From: Bradyrhizobium sp. RD5-C2
GTDB taxonomy: Bacteria; Pseudomonadota; Alphaproteobacteria; Rhizobiales; Xanthobacteraceae
NCBI RefSeq assembly: GCF_019972155.1
Contig: NZ_BOVL01000005.1
Span: forward strand, 489,202-553,201
Direction: 5' to 3'
Length of the DNA: 64,000 nt
The position numbers were made by a program, and so were the translations under genes. Shown in pieces: positions 61,687 to 64,000 of this stretch. The notes beneath the pieces are model-generated. The model saw nothing but the letters and a program-made list of their open reading frames with translations. It was not told the origin of the DNA and ran no database searches. The number at the start of each line of letters is the position of its first letter. The stretch's first letter is position 1.

Positions 61687-62134
61687 GCCGTCTCGGACCT
61701 TGTTCTTATGATCGCTTGATACGCACACGGAAGCCGGCTTTTGCGACATACTGCGTCGTGGCCGAGTGCAGTTCCTTGACCGGGCTTCCGGATGCCCCTG
61801 GACCTGACGCCGATGAAGTGATGTGATTTGCGGAATCCGCGCAACCGCACGCCGAGTCCGTCCACAGCCAAAGCGCGCATCGTCCACAGCTGATCTCCGC
61901 CACACTTGTGATTTTGCGAACAAATCGGAATCTAGGCGTTCGCGTAACGATTTATTAACCATTTGCAGGCGCCTTGCCGCACGCGTGAATCAGCCTTTCG
62001 GGCGCTCACATCACTCTGCAAGAGCCGCGGCGCGCTCATGGGGACATGCCGTTTCCCCATGCCAAAGGTGCTTGCCCCGCTGTCGCGGTTTGGTCATATT
62101 TCGTCTCAGGCACGTCCATCCCGGGCGTGCCGAT
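61687..62134. other. Divergent region with promoter of the riboflavin gene
   Basis: No gene is visible in this stretch between ybjN (minus) and the FMN riboswitch (plus). It contains an AT-rich segment near 61940-61970 (TAACGATTTATTAACCATTT). A possible promoter for the riboswitch transcript is TTGCCC (62072-62077), 16 bases, TCATAT (62094-62099), about 35 bases before the aptamer. Confidence 0.4.
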
Positions 62135-62281
62135 GTTCTCAGGGCGGGGCGAAAATCCCCACCGGCGGTAAAGGGCGATGAGCCCAAGCCCGCGAGCGCC
62201 TTCTTCCGCGAAGCCGGGAGAAGGGTCAGCAGATTCGGTGCAATTCCGAAGCCGACGGTTACAGTCCGGATGAAAGAGAAC
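62135..62281 (+). ncRNA. FMN riboswitch (RFN element)
   Basis: The conserved RFN pieces appear in order: GTTCTC (P1, 62135-62140), AGGGCGGGGCGAAAATCCCC, ACCGGCGGTAAA, GAGCCCAAGCCCGCGAGCG, GGTCAGCAGATTCGGTGCAA, TTCCGAAGCCGACGGTTACAG, TCCGGATGAAA and GAGAAC (62276-62281), closing P1. A GC hairpin CCAACGCGATTTTCGCGTGGG follows at about 62293-62313 without a T-run, so control is more likely at translation start than by termination. It senses FMN for the ribH gene at 62364. Confidence 0.96.
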
Positions 62282-62363
62282 GGTTGCGGCAGCCAACGCG
62301 ATTTTCGCGTGGGCTTGTGTCGTTGTCCGTGTGCCCTGATTCTGGTCCTGAAAGAGGAAAGCC

Positions 62364-62945
62364 ATGAATCAGATGTTGCAAGACCAAGACGTTCAAGCTT
62401 CTCAAGTCCAGACCTCCCAAGCAGAAAGTGTTCCGAATACGCCGGCTCGTCCGCCGACGCCGGAGCATCCGCACTTCGCCAAGCCGCAGCGCGTTGCTTT
62501 CGTGCAATCGTCCTGGCATCGCGATGTGGTGGAAGAGTGCCGCATCTCCTTCCTGAAGGAGATCGAGGCGCGCCACATCACCAATGTCGATGTGTTCGAA
62601 GTGCCGGGCTCGTTCGAGATCCCGCTGCATGCGCAACTGCTGGCGAAGACCCGCCGCTACACCGCGATCGTCGCGGCCGGGCTCGTTGTCGATGGCGGCA
62701 TCTACCGCCACGAATTCGTCGCCGATACCGTGATCAAGGCGCTGATGGATGTGCAGTTGCGCACCGAGGTGCCGGTGTTCTCGGCGGTGTTGACGCCGCA
62801 GCAATTCCACGAGACCGAGGTGCATTACGACTTCTTCCGCAAGCACTTCGTGATCAAGGGGATCGAGGTCGCGGAGGCCTGCGCCAATACGCTGCTCAGC
62901 CTCGAACGGTTGCGCGGCCAGGTCGCGGCGGGAATACCTGGCTAA
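62364..62945 (+). CDS. ribH: 6,7-dimethyl-8-ribityllumazine synthase, RibH2 type
   Basis: The protein has 193 residues from ATG 62364 (AGAGGAAAG upstream). After a roughly 40-residue Gln/Pro-rich N-terminus come RVAFVQSSWHRDVVEECRISFL, EVPGSFEIPLHAQLLAKTRRYTAIVAAGLVVDGGIYRHEFVADTVIKALMDVQLRTEVPVFSAVLTPQQFHETEVHYDFFRKHFVIKGIEVAEAC. The SWH and VLTPxxFHE..HxDFF pattern is that of the second lumazine synthase (RibH2) of Brucella and Mesorhizobium, not the icosahedral RibH1. FMN riboswitch control is typical of RibH2. A bifunctional ribBA or other rib gene is not adjacent. Confidence 0.93.
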   Translation: MNQMLQDQDVQASQVQTSQAESVPNTPARPPTPEHPHFAKPQRVAFVQSSWHRDVVEECRISFLKEIEARHITNVDVFEVPGSFEIPLHAQLLAKTRRYTAIVAAGLVVDGGIYRHEFVADTVIKALMDVQLRTEVPVFSAVLTPQQFHETEVHYDFFRKHFVIKGIEVAEACANTLLSLERLRGQVAAGIPG

Positions 62946-62974
62946 AGCTTCGGCAGCTTAAGGCCCGGCGCAAA

Positions 62975-63004
62975 AGCGATTCCGGCATGCGTGCCGGGAT
63001 CGCT
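62975..63004. other. Strong hairpin between ribH and the dehydrogenase
   Basis: AGCGAT-T-CCGGCA-TGCG-TGCCGG-G-ATCGCT forms a 12-pair hairpin with one mismatch. No T-run follows on either strand, so it may stabilise an mRNA end or be a repeat rather than a terminator. Confidence 0.5.
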
Positions 63005-63067
63005 GTTGCAGCCCGTGCGTTCGGTTATGCTTGCCGGCATAATCAGAACGCGCGGGAGGCGTCGCCT

Positions 63068-63874
63068 ATGACCGAACAACATTCCTCCGATTGGCTCGGC
63101 CTGTCGGGCCGCGTTGCCGTCGTCACCGGCGGAGGCGGCGGCATCGGCCGCGCCACCGCAGTCAGTTTTGCGCGTGCCGGCGCCAGGGTCGCAGCCCTCG
63201 ATCGCGACGAGCGCGGGCTGGCGGAAACCAAGGCGAAGCTTCGCGAGTTCGGCGATGGTCATCTCGTCGCAAGCTGCGACACGACCAGTGAGGACAATGT
63301 CGCGGCTGCCGCCGACGCCGTCGCGAACGCGCTTGGTCCTTGCGACATCCTCGTCAACACCGCGGCGGTGCTGCGTCCCGGCGCGCTCGATACGCTGCCG
63401 CTCGCCGAATGGAATGCGGTGCTGGCGATCAACCTCACCGGCTATTTCATCTGCGCGCAGGCGTTCGGCCGCCAGATGCGCAAGACCGGGCGCGGCAGCC
63501 TCATCCACGTCGCCTCGATCGCCGCCAGCAACGCGCAGGGGCAGAGCGGCGCCTACAGCGTCAGCAAGGCCGCCGTCGTGATGCTCTCGCAGCAGCTCGC
63601 CGCCGAATGGGGGCCGCATGGCATCCGCAGCAATGTGGTCAGCCCGGGCCTCGTCGTCACGCCGATGAGCCAGGCGTTCTACGATACACCGGGGGTCACC
63701 GAGCGGCGCACCGCCGTGGTGCCGATGCGCCGGATCGGCGCGCCGCAGGACATGGCGGACGCGACCTTGTTCCTGGCGAGCGATCGCTCGTCATACGTCA
63801 ATGGCGAGGAGATCATCGTCGACGGCGGCTATGCGCGGACGCTGATGAGCCACGTGCCGCGGCCGGGGTTTTAG
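63068..63874 (+). CDS. Short-chain dehydrogenase/reductase (SDR)
   Basis: The protein has 268 residues from ATG 63068 (GGGAGGCG upstream). It has the cofactor motif TGGGGGIGRA at 20-29, an Asp after the second strand (VAALDRDERG) suggesting NAD preference, LVNTAAVL, the catalytic set Ser in IHVASIAASNAQ, and YSVSKAA (Tyr-x-x-x-Lys), and the C-terminal SPGLVVTPM and SSYVNGEEIIVDGGYA. A generic oxidoreductase with unknown substrate. In-frame sequence in front belongs to the riboswitch and ribH region in another frame. Confidence 0.93.
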   Translation: MTEQHSSDWLGLSGRVAVVTGGGGGIGRATAVSFARAGARVAALDRDERGLAETKAKLREFGDGHLVASCDTTSEDNVAAAADAVANALGPCDILVNTAAVLRPGALDTLPLAEWNAVLAINLTGYFICAQAFGRQMRKTGRGSLIHVASIAASNAQGQSGAYSVSKAAVVMLSQQLAAEWGPHGIRSNVVSPGLVVTPMSQAFYDTPGVTERRTAVVPMRRIGAPQDMADATLFLASDRSSYVNGEEIIVDGGYARTLMSHVPRPGF

Positions 63875-63928
63875 CGGAGTGGGTGCCGCCGCAAATTCGC
63901 CGTCGTCCCGGCCTTGAGCCGGCAACTG

Positions 63929-64000
63929 TTATGTTGGTTTGGTTTGCAGGTACGGCTTTCGGTCTCGCATGATGGCATTGAGGACCGTCAGCAGCTTCCT
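63929..64000 (-). CDS. IS110-family transposase, C-terminal end only
   Basis: The minus strand reads RKLLTVLNAIMRDRKPYLQT followed by KPT and a stop codon (TTA at 63929-63931). This is the usual C-terminus of IS110/IS116/IS902-type transposases (KLLTVLNAIVRDRKPW-like). The rest is beyond the right edge, so whether the gene is intact is unknown. The transposase-bearing element enters from the right and probably extends to a little below 63929. A repeat-like CGTCGTCCCGGCCTTGAGCCGG precedes it at 63900-63922. Confidence 0.75.
   Translation of the reverse strand, partial: RKLLTVLNAIMRDRKPYLQTKPT

Noticed and set aside
61823..63067. Long in-frame extension in front of the short-chain dehydrogenase
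   Set aside because: It reads through the FMN riboswitch and ribH in another frame. The dehydrogenase starts at 63068 with its own ribosome binding site.

Overview
The window is a GC-rich alphaproteobacterial chromosome segment. It most likely comes from Bradyrhizobium or a close relative in the Nitrobacteraceae. The evidence is DUF6101, DUF2093, DUF4170 and DUF2314 proteins typical of that group, the alphaproteobacterial orders uvrC-pgsA-moaD-moaE and pmbA-DUF4170-DUF374-waaA-lpxK, a RibH2-type lumazine synthase, a haloacetate dehalogenase very like the one I remember from Rhodopseudomonas palustris, and many short composite palindromes of the kind scattered through Bradyrhizobium and Rhodopseudomonas genomes. 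No database search was possible. Family names rest on motifs read in the sequence and on family knowledge.

Layout. 1-8.2 kb: end of a hypothetical gene, ubiA (ubiquinone), a DUF6101 gene, then a tightly coupled run pmbA / inositol-phosphatase-like / DUF4170 / DUF374 acyltransferase / waaA / lpxK that builds the lipid A-Kdo part of LPS. 8.2-12.4 kb: a dienelactone-hydrolase-like protein lacking its Ser nucleophile, xseA, and a three-gene membrane-protein/winged-helix operon behind a double palindrome. 12.4-22.5 kb: purD, acyl-CoA dehydrogenase divergent from a fluoroacetate-dehalogenase homologue, tadA, a pseudouridine synthase with a very long Arg/Asp-rich N-terminus, rsmD, a hypothetical gene flanked by a duplicated piece of rsmD, and mutL. 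22.7-27.4 kb: a ribbon-helix-helix protein, a Tat-linked GMC dehydrogenase module with cytochrome c, a small secreted protein and arfB. 27.7-36.9 kb: an M16 peptidase pair, a hypothetical exported protein, lspA, ileS, a maltose O-acetyltransferase-like gene and ribF. 37-45 kb: an orphan cheY, a HAD phosphatase, a degenerate EAL protein, prmB, moaE, moaD, pgsA and uvrC. 45-50 kb: an outer-membrane barrel, a cold-shock gene, rlmJ, RNase T2 and three small exported proteins. 50.5-55.5 kb: a TonB-dependent siderophore receptor facing a MarR/OmpR-type regulator/sensor-kinase operon. 55.8-64 kb: ilvE, DUF2314, hisS, a tautomerase, a FlK-family thioesterase, proC, ybjN, an FMN riboswitch controlling ribH2, a short-chain dehydrogenase, and at the right edge the last 23 codons of an IS110-family transposase.

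Most of the window is housekeeping sequence. No CRISPR array, tRNA, rRNA, prophage or intact insertion sequence was seen. The points most worth following are: (i) the dehalogenase with all the expected fluoroacetate-pocket residues, plus a FlK-family thioesterase elsewhere in the window; (ii) the self-contained winged-helix/membrane operon with an obvious operator; (iii) the rsmD tail duplication around an inserted gene; (iv) the interspersed repeat whose terminus supplies the stop codon of two unrelated genes; and (v) proteins that keep a fold but have lost key catalytic residues (the Ser-less hydrolase, the EAL protein and one M16 peptidase).
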